Assembly: GCF_910592395.1 (NCBI RefSeq)
Contig: NC_088322.1
Coordinates: forward strand, 9,355,431 to 9,419,430
Direction: 5' to 3'
DNA from: Lineus longissimus
Lineage: Eukaryota; Nemertea; Pilidiophora; Heteronemertea; Lineidae
DNA length: 64,000 nucleotides
Shown here: positions 1-11,500 of the stretch, one piece after another
How the letters are laid out: every line of letters begins with the position of its first letter
Numbering within the stretch: the first letter of the stretch is position 1
Made by a program: the position numbers and the translations under genes
Notes under the pieces: model-generated
What the model saw: the letters and a program-made list of their open reading frames with translations, nothing else
The model's database searches: none
What the model was told of the DNA's origin: nothing

Positions 1-378
1 AATATAAGTTGCATCAGGTTCGTATTATTGTCGGTTTTTGTCCTCAGGATTATCAACAAATGACCATGTCAGTCTAATGGTCAGTTACTGTCAGGAAACT
101 GGATCTGGTTTGATTTGAAGGAATAAAAAGGTGAAAAAATACCCTTACACAAGTGTGAATAGTGCCGATGTACAAAATGTACTGCGAGACAATAGAGACA
201 CGTACTGTACATCTCGGTGACTTGGTAAAACTTGATGTGGACCACCTAGCTCCACCTACGAGTCATCCCTTTGTTGACAGTGGACATTGCCATCTGTCGC
301 ATTGATAGAGGTGCGTCCAAGAAATTAGTGGCGTGGAGAGCCATTTCCCGCCTTGGCCCCGGGATCAAAACTTACATG

Positions 379-609
379 CAGGCTTGACCATGAGCATCCT
401 CATGATTTGGCTAGAACTTGAAATCCTAAAGCAATTAGAACTCCTTCATAATGGCCCATTTAAAACCTTGGAAGCTGTTTTCTGGACAAAAAAGAACCAA
501 CTCCCACCGCTGAAATTGGCACTCACTTCATTTTGAAAGGGTTCTTATCGCTTTAGGGTTTCCAGCTCTAGCCAAAATGGTGGCGCCTATCGTCGAAGTC
601 ATCCCTTAA
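379..609. repeat. family A MITE-like inverted repeat, copy 1
   Basis: About 230 bp, diverged. It shares with the copies at 14.58, 22.97 and 47.68 kb the arm 'aacttgaaatcctaaagcaa' and the central block with 'aactcccacc..tgaaattggca'. It ends in a variant of GTCAACCCTTA. The second half is roughly the reverse complement of the first, so the whole element can fold back. No coding capacity is seen, which suggests a non-autonomous DNA element. Confidence 0.6.
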
Positions 610-1213
610 CCGGTCTTCCCTTTCGGAAATTATGCGATGATATGAATTTGCTGGGCACTCATGGACATGTAGACCTGTCAATAAACTAGAGCACAGTATA
701 TTTTCAGACTTTGATTACTTACTTAATGAAATGTCTCAGACAGTCACATGGACACGGGTCACTCCAGGTGAGTCTTTCCGATAGACATTTGAGTAGAAAT
801 TGCGAAAATGTCGGTTAGAGTGTCCAGTCAGTGACTTACCATCAATAAACTGTATGCATGTTTTAATTTTGCATATCCAGAAAAAATCTGGAAGCCTGTA
901 TATGCATGTGATGGTAACATAATGTAATATTATTCACAGCATTATACATGTCTCGGGCATTTGTCACACCACGGAGATGTAACTATAGACTCCCTGTGGA
1001 AAATGTCTAACAAAGCAAACAATCGATTGCGGATGTCCCGGGAACTCCTTTGATTGTGCCATGAGTTAAAGGGTAATGACCTATTAAAAGTGTGGTCGTG
1101 TCTTCAGGTGAGGATATCTGATTGGGAGCATCGGGGACTTCCAGCGTGTAGGACGTGCTTTGATACCGACTGAGGTGCGGGAAGGCATTGCATTGCGCTT
1201 GCGAAATGCGATT

Positions 1214-1450
1214 TAAAGGGTAGCGCCGTGTACTGGTTGTCCAGAAAAATAGAGATGCAGTTATATCACAATGCCGTCGTGTAGTTATCATGCATAGATT
1301 TACAGAAACTAGATATTTATAGAGTGTTTATATCTGTCTTCACAACGGCATGCCGGCCAGTTTTTACTCGGTACGTATTTACACACTTGGCAATTTTCAA
1401 ATTCAAATACAGATTTCAAATATTTATCGAACGCCATTGATAGGCCTTTA
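1214..1450. repeat. family B MITE-like repeat, copy 1 (diverged)
   Basis: It starts AAAGGGTAGCGCCGT and ends CGAACGCCATTGATAGGCCTTT. It shares with the 21.2 and 30.5 kb copies the blocks 'tactggttgtccagaaaaat' and 'gcagttat..cacaatgccg'. The near-inverted termini suggest a short non-autonomous transposon. The small minus-strand open frames across it are repeat sequence, not a gene. Confidence 0.6.
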
Positions 1451-1973
1451 ACGTTAACACTATTGCCAGCGGAGAAGATACGCGATTGGTGTCGTGGATG
1501 GTCGACAGGTATTGTCCGAGCGACCAGGCACGTCATTGCTTTAAAATGCACCAGTAGCATATGTTGATCCAGCCATGCCAGTGTACTTCCTAAAGCATAT
1601 ACCTTGTTGATATCAAATCAGCCAGGTCTATGTGTCCATAGGCCTACCTGAGATGCTGCGTCATTTCCTCCTGTCCTGAAATTGATTCAGGGAACAAGTA
1701 CGGAGACTGACATAGATCCGATTGTCAGCCCAGTCAACGAAAACCATATTGTGAATTCCAAGATTCTTCTATCTTAAAGCCTACGCCTTTCGTTAGATAT
1801 TTGAAATTTGTTATCAAATTTGAAAATTTCCAATCGTGTAAATGCTAACTGATATGAATTTCAAGAATACCGTTGTGTAGACTGATGCACAAAAACTATA
1901 AACACCATGTTTCGGCAAATTCGTATGAATTATAACTGTACGACGGTATTGTGTTTAATTGCATTTCTATTTT

Positions 1974-2039
1974 CCGGTGTGACAGCGGATATAGTCCCCC
2001 TGGAGTCATAGTCCGGTAGCATTGTATTTGATCAATTAC
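1974..2039 (+). repeat. family C element, partial inverted copy
   Basis: 66 bp identical or nearly so to the reverse complement of the right end of the adjoining full copy (2040-2209). It starts CCGGTGTGACAGCGG and breaks off at 'gatcaatta'. The pair therefore forms a large imperfect palindrome, as if a second element had inserted in opposite orientation and lost its remainder. Confidence 0.7.
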
Positions 2040-2209
2040 CCGGTGTGCAAGGGATAGTAGTCCTAGGGCTGATAGTCCGTGTAACAATAGCCCGCATTGC
2101 TAAATGTTTTGGTTAGGGTTAGCGGTACAATAGATCATGCTGCTTAATTGATCAAATACAATGCTACCGGACTATGACTCCAGGGGGACTATATCCGCTG
2201 TCACACCGG
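2040..2209 (-). repeat. family C MITE-like element, full copy
   Basis: 170 bp. Read on the minus strand it starts CCGGTGTGACAGCGG and ends TTGCACACCGG. A second full copy of exactly the same length lies at 40416-40585 on the plus strand with only scattered differences. The short terminal inverted repeat CCGGTGTG and the lack of an open frame suggest a non-autonomous DNA transposon. Confidence 0.75.
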
Positions 2210-2367
2210 GATTACATACAGGAGCTAGGTGGGTACGATTAGTTATCTTCCTCACGCATGTTACAGTACGATGGCACTCTCCATGCTTGCAGTGGAAGAG
2301 TATTTTTCCCCAACAAAAACCAGATTCAGTTTCCTGTGCATAAGGTCCCTGAAAACCACCAATTTGA

Positions 2368-2430
2368 CTCCCTATCTCCTGCCTAGAGTCCCCATCTCCT
2401 GCCTAGAGTCCCCATCTCCTGCCTAGAGTC
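2368..2430. repeat. 20-bp tandem repeat, three units
   Basis: Three head-to-tail units of 'gtccccatctcctgcctaga'; the first differs at two positions. A partial fourth unit (GTC) follows. This is a short minisatellite in non-coding DNA. Confidence 0.85.
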
Positions 2431-3733
2431 GAGTCCCCGTTTAAAGTGGTATTGTCTTTATGAAACGCGTAAACTGTAAATAGGCCCCTAATGTCTCATC
2501 TTGACCATCAATGTATTGACATAGCTAAGCTTACAGACAACGCGCTGGAGGCAATATCACTTGAAGTTCAGTAAGATGACGAAAACGTACCTGTGTAGGG
2601 TTGGCTGTGTCCCGAAATGAGATGGCAGTTTCAGAAGTTTGATATCCAGTAGTAGCTAATGGCAATTAGAAAGCTTATCCAAAGTACGACTGGGGCCTAT
2701 TAGCCTATCCTACTAGCACATTGCTGCGTTACTCGTATCAGTTACACTGTGACGAGAAATGGCGATTTTTGGACCGCAGGTGGACTGACCTGAAACTTTC
2801 TAGTTTGGTCATGGAAATTCTCTAATTAAATATTTAAAGTTATTGACCGTGCACCGAATACTACAGCACATCAGCTACGTTCAAATCTCCTTCTGGCCAC
2901 AATGCGCCATAAAACGCTTATGAGAGCTTTATTGTAAGTAAACTTAGGGTAGTACCCTATAATCTAGTCGATATCGAGGGCAGCTTATTCCTATCGACTG
3001 GACAGCCCATGATCCAGTAAGGAAAGTAAGGATTTATCTAAAAGCATGAAGTAAAACAGCAATGAAACACCAAAAACGTCGGTCAGTGCAGAAGTAGAAT
3101 ATGTCCCCTGGAAACGTGTCCGGCCCTATTGTATTCTGACAGCTTATGGTACTAGTTATCTGGCTCTATAGAGGTCATGACTGTCAACAGCTGAAGGATA
3201 AGCGCATGATAGAATATTTTGTTCCCCCGACATATATCCCAGGACATTTCAAACTTCTACAGTGGCAACATGGTTTATATTTTCAAATTAACGTAAGATT
3301 CAAAATGTAGCAGGTGGGCATACAAAGCATTGTCGGTAAAAAGAAATACATCACGAATCAATAACTTCTTTAAAATAGGATTCTGTCCATATCCTGGCTC
3401 GGTTTCATAGTGAATATTGATTCAATAAAATATTTGACAAAAATGCGTTCAATGCCTTACTTAGACTGCTTCTCGCCAATTAAAGTGATTTTAGGTTTAA
3501 AAAGAATGTTCAATGACACGGCTGAGACCTTTAGCTGGCCTGTTTTTTTCATGATGTACCGACACAGCAGATTGGTTCTTCAGTTCAATAATGTGGTTAT
3601 GTAGCCAACAACAGAATATGAATTACTAGTAGTTTATCATGGTTCAAAATGTTAATCACCTGATGATAATGAAGTCAGGCTGCAGGAATTCTGCAGAAAG
3701 GTCATGTGACCCATCTTTTATATGTTGTTTAAT

Positions 3734-5586
3734 TCAAAGTGACATTTCAGCCCCATATCTGATCACGTATCGATCCAGTCTCAAGGTCGCTTTCATACAC
3801 TCGTCATCCTTCACCACAAACCTTGCCTCCAGGTCCTTTAACTGACCCTCTAAATCCTGGAGCCGAGAGTGGAGGGTCTCAGTAGTCTCACGCAAATGGT
3901 TGCGGGCAGCTTCCTTCTGCTCTTGAATTTCCCGTCTGTACTTCTCCTCCAGAATTTTCATTTCCGCTTTGTGTTGGCTATGGCATTTTTCATCCCTGTC
4001 TTGATAATCCTTGGTGATCTTCTCTATATACTGCTTCAAATCGTCAAGCCGGTCTTCCAACTGCTTCTCAACTGACTGATGTCTCATGGCACCGTCCTCC
4101 AAATCTCGTAGCGCCTTCTCATCCCGGTTCTTCACTGTACTCCTGTGGTGTTCATCAGCTCTCTTGCGCGCCTCTTCATGCCTCTTCTCGACCCTCGCAA
4201 TATCAGCCACGTGCTTGGCCTCCTGGGTCTTCAAACGCGCCTCCAACTTGGCAACTTCGCCCTGAAGTTCACGGACCCTGTCACCATATCTCTTCTCCAA
4301 CTTAGACCTCAGCTCCCTCTCCAAATCTGTCTTCATCTCATTCATCTCTTGAACTCTGGTCTTCCTATTTGCACTCGCCTTTTCCTCCTTGCTTCTCAGT
4401 TCTCTTTCTTCTCTTCCTGGCTTCGTGTCCATCTCCATCTTTTCTTGCATTGCGTGTGCCTCCCTCTCTAGTTGCTGTACCTTCTCAGTGATATCTTTCT
4501 GGCGCTCCTCCTTCAGATCGGCAATAATCTTCTTCAAATACGCCGACTCGTTCTCATGTCTTTGTGCATGCTCCGCAGAAGAAGCAGAATATTTCTCAAA
4601 CAACCGAGCTATTTCGTGTTTATGACTGGCTTTCAGGTTCTTGATATCTGCTTCTGATTTTTCAAGCTGGTCCTTAAGTCCTTTCAGCCGTATTTCGTGC
4701 CTGCTCTTCAGCTGTTCAATTTCCGTCTTATACCTGTCCGCCATGCTCTGGTTCGCAGTCTGGAGTTTCGATTTCTCAACTTCCAATGACGTCACTCTCC
4801 CCTGCAGAGATGCAATTCTTTCTTTCAAGTTCTCAACTTCTGTGGCATGTCTCTCAGTAAATCGTTTCTTCTGCATGGCCTCTGTTCCGGTTCTCTCCTC
4901 TTCTCGCGCTCTCTCGTCTTCTCTCGCCTTCTGACTCCTCTTCTTCTCATTTTCGACCTGCTCCCGGCATAGCTCCTGCATCTCGATAAAACTCTGCATA
5001 CGCTGCTCACTCTGCGTCTGGAAGTCCTTGATCTGCTCATTTAAATCCGCAATAATAGTGTCCTTACTACTGCGGACTTTCTCTATCATGCCAAGGCATT
5101 CTTCCTCAGCAATCTCCAACTCCTTCTTCCACTGCTCATCTGACTCTGCCAACTTCTTCTCCCACTCTCTCTTGGCGTCAATAACTCTTGCCCTCTCCAC
5201 CTCCATCTCTGCAGCATGCTTCTTATCCTTCCTCTTCGTCTCCTTGTTGAAATCCTCCACGCGGTTCAACAGACACTTCTGTACACACTCTGCCCTTTCC
5301 CGCCTCTCCTTCTCCTCGACAATCTGACGTCGCTGCTCCCCCTCACGCTGCTCTGCATTCTGCCTCAGATTCCGCTCCTTATCTTCAAGTTCCTTCTTCA
5401 ACGCCTGTATCTCCTCCTTCTTGCGACCGATATCATCTAAGTGTTTCACATCAGCTGTCTTTTTTTGAAGCTTGGCATCTTGCAGATCTTCTTCAAGTGC
5501 GTGTTTTGACCTCTGACTCTGAAGCTTTAAATCCTCAATTTCTGTTTTCTGGTCTTCAATCTTTTTTTCTGATTCTGACAAATCAG
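3734..5586 (-). CDS. coding exon 10: C-terminal coiled coil, about 617 codons
   Basis: Acceptor ATATTTCCAG; the spliced frame reads SDLSESEKKIEDQKTEI. It continues as a Glu/Lys/Arg-rich coiled coil to ...YGAEMSL and TGA. The open frame extends 130 nt upstream of the acceptor (MMLLCICSIAR...), but that part has different composition and is intron. Many plus-strand Leu/Ser-rich frames here are antisense shadows of the coiled coil. Confidence 0.85.
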
Positions 5587-8500
5587 CTGGAAATATGAAA
5601 CGAATGGTTAAATGAATGGGACCATTTTTATCAGCGTACTGGCAGATGATCGTATCGACAGAAGACAGCGTGTCTCGATCCCATCGGGCGATAGAACAAA
5701 TGCATAGCAGCATCATCTGTCATTTAAAAATCAGTACTTTTTAATTTTCGCGAATTGCAAAGATAAATGTGCGCGAGGATTTGGTGGTGTACAGTAAGCA
5801 AATTTAAAAACGATGTCGTCGGCCAAAGTTATAGGATTCCCGTTGTCGTTTGTCAGTTTTCACTTGTCACGAGTTGACAGACTAAAAGGCTTGAAAACAC
5901 GACGTGAGGGTGAAATCGTATGTAGCCCACTCTTTAAAAAAGGCCTGTTCGTTTTTCGTGACACGGTTTTTTTAGGAACCAGGAAAAGCAACGCTGCAAT
6001 GCTACTCACATCTAAGCGTTTCCAATGTCTTTCCATGCTCGAGTTGTTTGTCTAAGATATTGTCACTTTCGTGGATCTTTTCCAGAAGGAAATCATTGAG
6101 CGATTCGTATTTCTGAAGAAAAAAATCAAAGCTAACCATTAGAGAGTCAACTATATGCACATCTCTGATGAACAGTGTGCATTAACTCATCAGTGATTCA
6201 TCAGTGATTATTAGGTTTATTTCATACTTTCGTTTACCTGAGGAAAACCACGGAATTAGATTGGAACGTCGTGGCAAGAATTTGTTTAGCTACCTGTTGG
6301 AGAATCTAAAAGATATTTCTATTCAATGTCTTAAGTCGCTTCAGGGACAATGCCAAATGCAAACAACCTAATTGCAATCGAAATCAGTGAACGAAATCCA
6401 TGCTGAATAACATTCCCATCCATCAAGAAATGTCACGGACAGCTTTTGCTATTTTTTGTTTACATATTGGCCACAACGCTGTACCAGGTGCTATCTTTCG
6501 TAAGGCAAAAAGCTATGACCTTTCCATCGTGATTATAGAGCATTGTCTAGGACAGATCTGATCATATCGTGTATTTGATCTCACTCTTCCGTCAGATGGC
6601 ATTGGCTCTTAGGTGGTACGGGCGGGTGCCAAACTCGTATGTTTTTATGCTTGCGGGCCACCACGAAGAATAAACTCGATTACGTCCTTACTTGGTCACC
6701 AAGCTCCCCGGACTGCAGATACTTCCGCTGCAGAAGTTGCATCTCTGAAGAGTGCTCGTGGTAGCCTCGAGGTCCATCGTACTTGTTCTGTGCAAGTTTG
6801 TCTTCAATAGGCTTGTAGAGTGCATGAAGGAGTTCCATGCAGTCGTCCCTGGAGGCCTCGAGTTTTCCCTTGCTCCCCTGGAGTTAAAATGAGCTGTTGT
6901 AATGGTCCAGAACGCCCCCTTCCGATGGAATAAAATCGTTGAGCATAACTCGGGGGTGACTTACTGATGACGGCCTGGTGAGCTTTGAGAAACAATATTG
7001 ACGGGTTGTTTTTGGCCATGCCTACAAACTATTTGGATATTGTCACAGTTCGTCCGAGGTAGTTGAAATAAAATTATAAAGGCCTTGCATATCATACAGT
7101 TATACATCTACATTGTTGGGTACATTTGCGCGGTCTATCATGCTATACACGTATGTGGATAGCTCGGAGGCAATGAAGTTCAATATACAGGCCATTCTTT
7201 GTCCCACGGACTTACATTGGACTTTGGCAAACTGAAAAGTGGATGGACGTCCATTGGAGTATGTGGCATGAGTGTGGCATATTTGCCTCTCTGTATGAAC
7301 TTACCTGTCGAACAAGTTCGCCAACTGACGATGCCGTCCCGTCCGCTTCTACGCTTGTTCTTTCTAGATACGAGAAATACATATCCTAATCAATGGCATT
7401 TCATTTAACTATGAACGTTAGACAAATATTACTGATCCCCATTTCCATAACAAAGCATGTGATATCAAAAACCAATTATAATCCTTATAAATACACCTTA
7501 CATGCTCTCGACTCAATGTCGAAAAAATGTGAAAAATGGGGAATGAAATCGAGACAAAGGTAAAGGGGGAGGGGGGGAGTCAACAGCCTTTTGTCTATTC
7601 AGTGTTAGTGATCTCACAGAGATAGGGAATTGGCAGTCAGGTGAGCAGAAAGAAGGAAACCAGTGAGGAAGAAGGTGGAGGCTTTTCGACACATTTGAAA
7701 CTTGCCATGATTTCACTCATGCAAGTTACTGAACTCGGAGGTTTAGGGTATATATATATATATATATATTACATGATAATGTTAAGATAGCAAGGCCCTC
7801 GAGGATGGAGGTAGTTAGGAATCCCGCGGCGAGGGAATATTTGGTATTTCAACATTGACCCGACTGTGGCCTCAAGGACCATGAGAATCTGCAAATGGAC
7901 TACTCTTACATACCTTCACAAAATCCGCCCTTGTAAGGCCGAAGGATTTTGTCCTCTGCCTCGAGGATTTCAGCTACAAACATTTGACCGTCAGACATCA
8001 TTTCGAAGAGCAATCTTAATTTGCAGTAGTTGCCAATTTCAATAAGAGTCCTTCTGCAACAAAATGTGATGCAAGTTTATCCTCTCGGAACGACATGCTC
8101 TTCTCCTCTAGGAAATACATGTTATTTGGCCTCTGCGAAATACCAGTTATTTAACTCAGAAATACCAGTTATTTACCTTAGAAATACAAGTTATACACAT
8201 TATTTTGGAAATATATACTAGTATATCCCCTGCGAAATATAAGTTATTTAGCCTCTTGGAAAAAGTCAAGCTATTTCATATCCTCTTGGACAGACAAGTT
8301 ATTTAGGCTCTTGGAAATAGATGTTATCTAGCCTCAATCTTGGAAATACAAGTTATTCATCCTCTTAAAAATTATCGTATATCTAGTGTCCATGACAACA
8401 ATAGTTCCTTTGCGTTACATTATGCCTTGACGATTATTTGCATTGATGCCTCATCGAATTACGAGTTAAATATACATTAGCCCCCAGCCCCCCCCCCCCC

Positions 8501-11500
8501 CTCCAAGGAATGTGAAAGAATGGAGGATGTCTCTTGAAATGACTTCAAACCTGCTTTTTTTCTGACAAAAGAATTATGTATTCATTGAAGAATGTTGTAA
8601 CATACTTGTCCATTTCGTCCCAAAGTTCATCAACATGTTGTATTCGATCCACAATTGCTGGGCCCAGCGTTTTGATGGTACTAAGAGCATGTTTCAAGGT
8701 TCGCAGGCGAGCATCCACTACGTGTGAGTTGAGGAACATGTACAGCGCCAAGTGTATCCTGTTGCAGCGCTTGGTTTCTGAATCCTGCAATTGAGTAACC
8801 AAAACAAAATCACAATTAGCTTTTCTTTGTATATCAATTTGTAAGTTATTGATTCATCAACTTTATGAAAGTGATTGTAATGATCTATGGTGTAAATATG
8901 TAAATACACATTTCTGTTCAAAATGAAATTCTTTTTATAGTTGCCGTTTTCCAATGGCTAAGTGGACATTTTAACTCCCTCCCAAAACTCTATGATTTCC
9001 TGAGGTTTGTTTTCGGTATTCGATTTGTGACCTGAAAATCCTTTAGTCATGAAAGTCACTGAATCGGAACGTACTGTGTGCCTACAGGCTATTTGGCTAT
9101 ATGACTACATGGCTGTATCGTTATATGGCTATATACGGCGGCGATATCGTGGCTAATTCTCTCTTTTCTATTTCAGGTGCCTATAAAGAAGAGGGTCGAA
9201 ACCAGTAAGCCAGACATCAAGTCCGTGAAAACCACCATGGTCTCGTGTACCTGGTCAATCAGGTTTATACAACGCGGCTACCAGGATGAGTCATCGCTGC
9301 CACCAAACTTTCATCTAAACAAAGATTGACTTCTTACCCATTCTGCATGCAATTTCTTATGTTCCTTTTCAGTGTCTTTCACAATCTTTTCAGCCTCTGT
9401 AAACTCTTTCGTTGCTTGTGATATCTGTTGCGAAAGTTCTTCAATTTGCCCTTCTGCCTCAGAGATCCGTATTTCGGCCATTTTGATCTGTGTTTTTATC
9501 TCCCTCTCCTTCTCCTTTGCCGTTCCAAGCTCCGTGTTTATCTCTGCCACATCATGCTGCGCCCTCTCACAGTTTACTCTCTCTAAAGTCTCCAGGGCGG
9601 CCATCTTCCGCTCCAAGGCCCGTTTCGATTTATCTCTGGCAGCGTTTATTTTCACATCACAATCAGTCATATTCTTCGTCTCGATTTCCTCATCAGTTTT
9701 ATTCGTTCTCTCCTGGAACTCGGCATCTTTTAACTTCATCTCCATCGATTTAAACTGGCTAGCAGCGTCATCACTTTCTGTTTTCACTTCCTCTAACTTG
9801 GCTTTCTCCGCTTCAAGACATTTCGTGGCTTTTGCGTGATCCTTTACCTTCGCTTCAACTTCCTTGCCATACCTCTCCTTCTCCTTCTCCTTCTTCTTCA
9901 GCTCTACTTGGGAATTTTTTTTCAGCTCCTCGAGCTTAATCCGATTTTTCTCTCTCTCAGGAGTTTTTGCAATAGGTTTTAGGTTATTCAAGTCCGTCTT
10001 GTATGACCTCAGCTTAGAGGAAATACTCTCAACATCCTCATCAGCGTTGGTCTTTGATAAATTTGCCTCTCCGAGCTCTGTTGCTAACTCCGACGCTTTT
10101 TTCTCCGCTTCATCAAACCTGTTCTGTGCAACTCGTTCGTTCTCAGCTGTCTTCGTCTTCTTCTTCTCCAACTCCGCAACCTTTGGCGCCAGCTCATTAA
10201 CTCTCTCCTGCGCATCCTTCCTTCTACTCTGTACAGCCGCAAGATCGTTCATCGCCACTGCTCTCAATTCTTCATTTGCCTTTATCTCCTCATTCGACAG
10301 ATCCACCTCTCTTTGCGCTTCTGTTTTCTCACGCTCTGCATCTGCGATCAGGTTCTCCCTTCGGGCTTCCTCTCCATTGGCCACCTTCTGTGTGTCGTCA
10401 AAGGTGGCCCTGAGTTTCTCAACCTTGAAAAAAAAGGCGACATTTTTGTTTAACAGCCAAAACAGCTTCAGGACTTCAGGAGGTCGTCTGGGGAGACCTT
10501 TCTTGGCGTACGCGTACGATATGTATGATGATTAGAAATATGGATTTTAGGAACTCCATCCATCAACAACACGCCCATTCTGGAGTGCATTCACCATTCG
10601 ACATCATGTTCACTTAAACAGCACCGGACATGATCTTCGTTTTGCTTCTTGGCACTTTTTGTCTATGTTTTCCTTATCATTGTTACCAGCTTGTTAACCA
10701 TTTAGTGTCAGGGCCAGGCTGAGAACTTCTCTTAAACATCTTCCTAACTGTGAAATCCCTTAACCATCTATAGTTTGCGGTAGCCAATATGGTATGAGAA
10801 CGTAGAAGATGACAAATATCATTATTTTCAAGGTCCCGTACTCTAATTATCGCAACCAAACCCCAAAACCTAACCTTTCTTATCAGGCAGAAAAAAACTC
10901 TTTTTACCTCATTCCTTGCAGCCTTCTCAGCCTCGTGAAATTCAGCCTTCTCCACCTTAATTTTCTCCTTCTGTCTGTGGTAAACCTCGCGTTGCCTGGT
11001 CGCATCTTCTTCTCTCTGTTTTGCAGAATTCCGGGAGACCTGGGCATCTTCGATCTTGCTTTGAAGCTTGTCGAGCTTTTCCTTGTGGGTTTTTTCTTCT
11101 TGTCGTCGAACTGTACAAAGAGATAATGAATCGGGTAAATAATTATGTAAAGCTGTTCGAGTGTTAGCACGGGACCCTAGATGGCAGCACCATTTGAATG
11201 GTTAGGCGTTTGATATGGATATTTGATCGACGTTGGACGAGGAACTGATCACTACGATTACCGCGAAATCATATGATGAAAGTGGAATGCCCCATTCATA
11301 ACATTGGCCTAAAACCTCTTGCAAAGCGTTTAACCAATTGCCAAGTGGATTTTATGTTTTTCGCCCTTACAGGATGATATCGACCAATGGTGTAATCTTT
11401 GTAACGGCAATGCCGTCTCGTCACAGCCCGAAAGAATCCCAACCCACTTAGTCGTAGCGCAATTGCCCCTGCGAAGAGGGACTAACAATCGCCAACACCA

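Larger units (their letters stand above)
1..3733. other. gene-free left flank with repeats
   Basis: No exon with convincing coding character is visible before the minus-strand coiled-coil gene ends at 3734. The stretch holds one copy each of families A and B, a full plus a partial copy of family C and a 20-bp tandem repeat, each listed separately. Short open frames here fall in repeats or lack splice signals and coding composition. The 3' untranslated region of the coiled-coil gene must lie in the right part, but I could not place a polyadenylation signal with confidence. Confidence 0.6.

Noticed and set aside
3869-5440. Many plus-strand Leu/Ser/Phe-rich open frames across the minus-strand coiled-coil exon
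   Set aside because: They are antisense shadows: Glu/Lys codons read backwards give Phe/Leu/Ser. The minus frame has the coding character and the splice sites.
6962-7018. 57-nt candidate exon between exons 7 and 8 of the GBP-C-like gene
   Set aside because: It has an acceptor and a GTAAGT donor and would keep phase in one frame, but its product shows no helical or family character, and the model closes without it.
9372-10535. Plus-strand frames of 155 and 223 aa rich in Ser/Phe/Ala
   Set aside because: Antisense shadow of the 362-codon coiled-coil exon on the minus strand.
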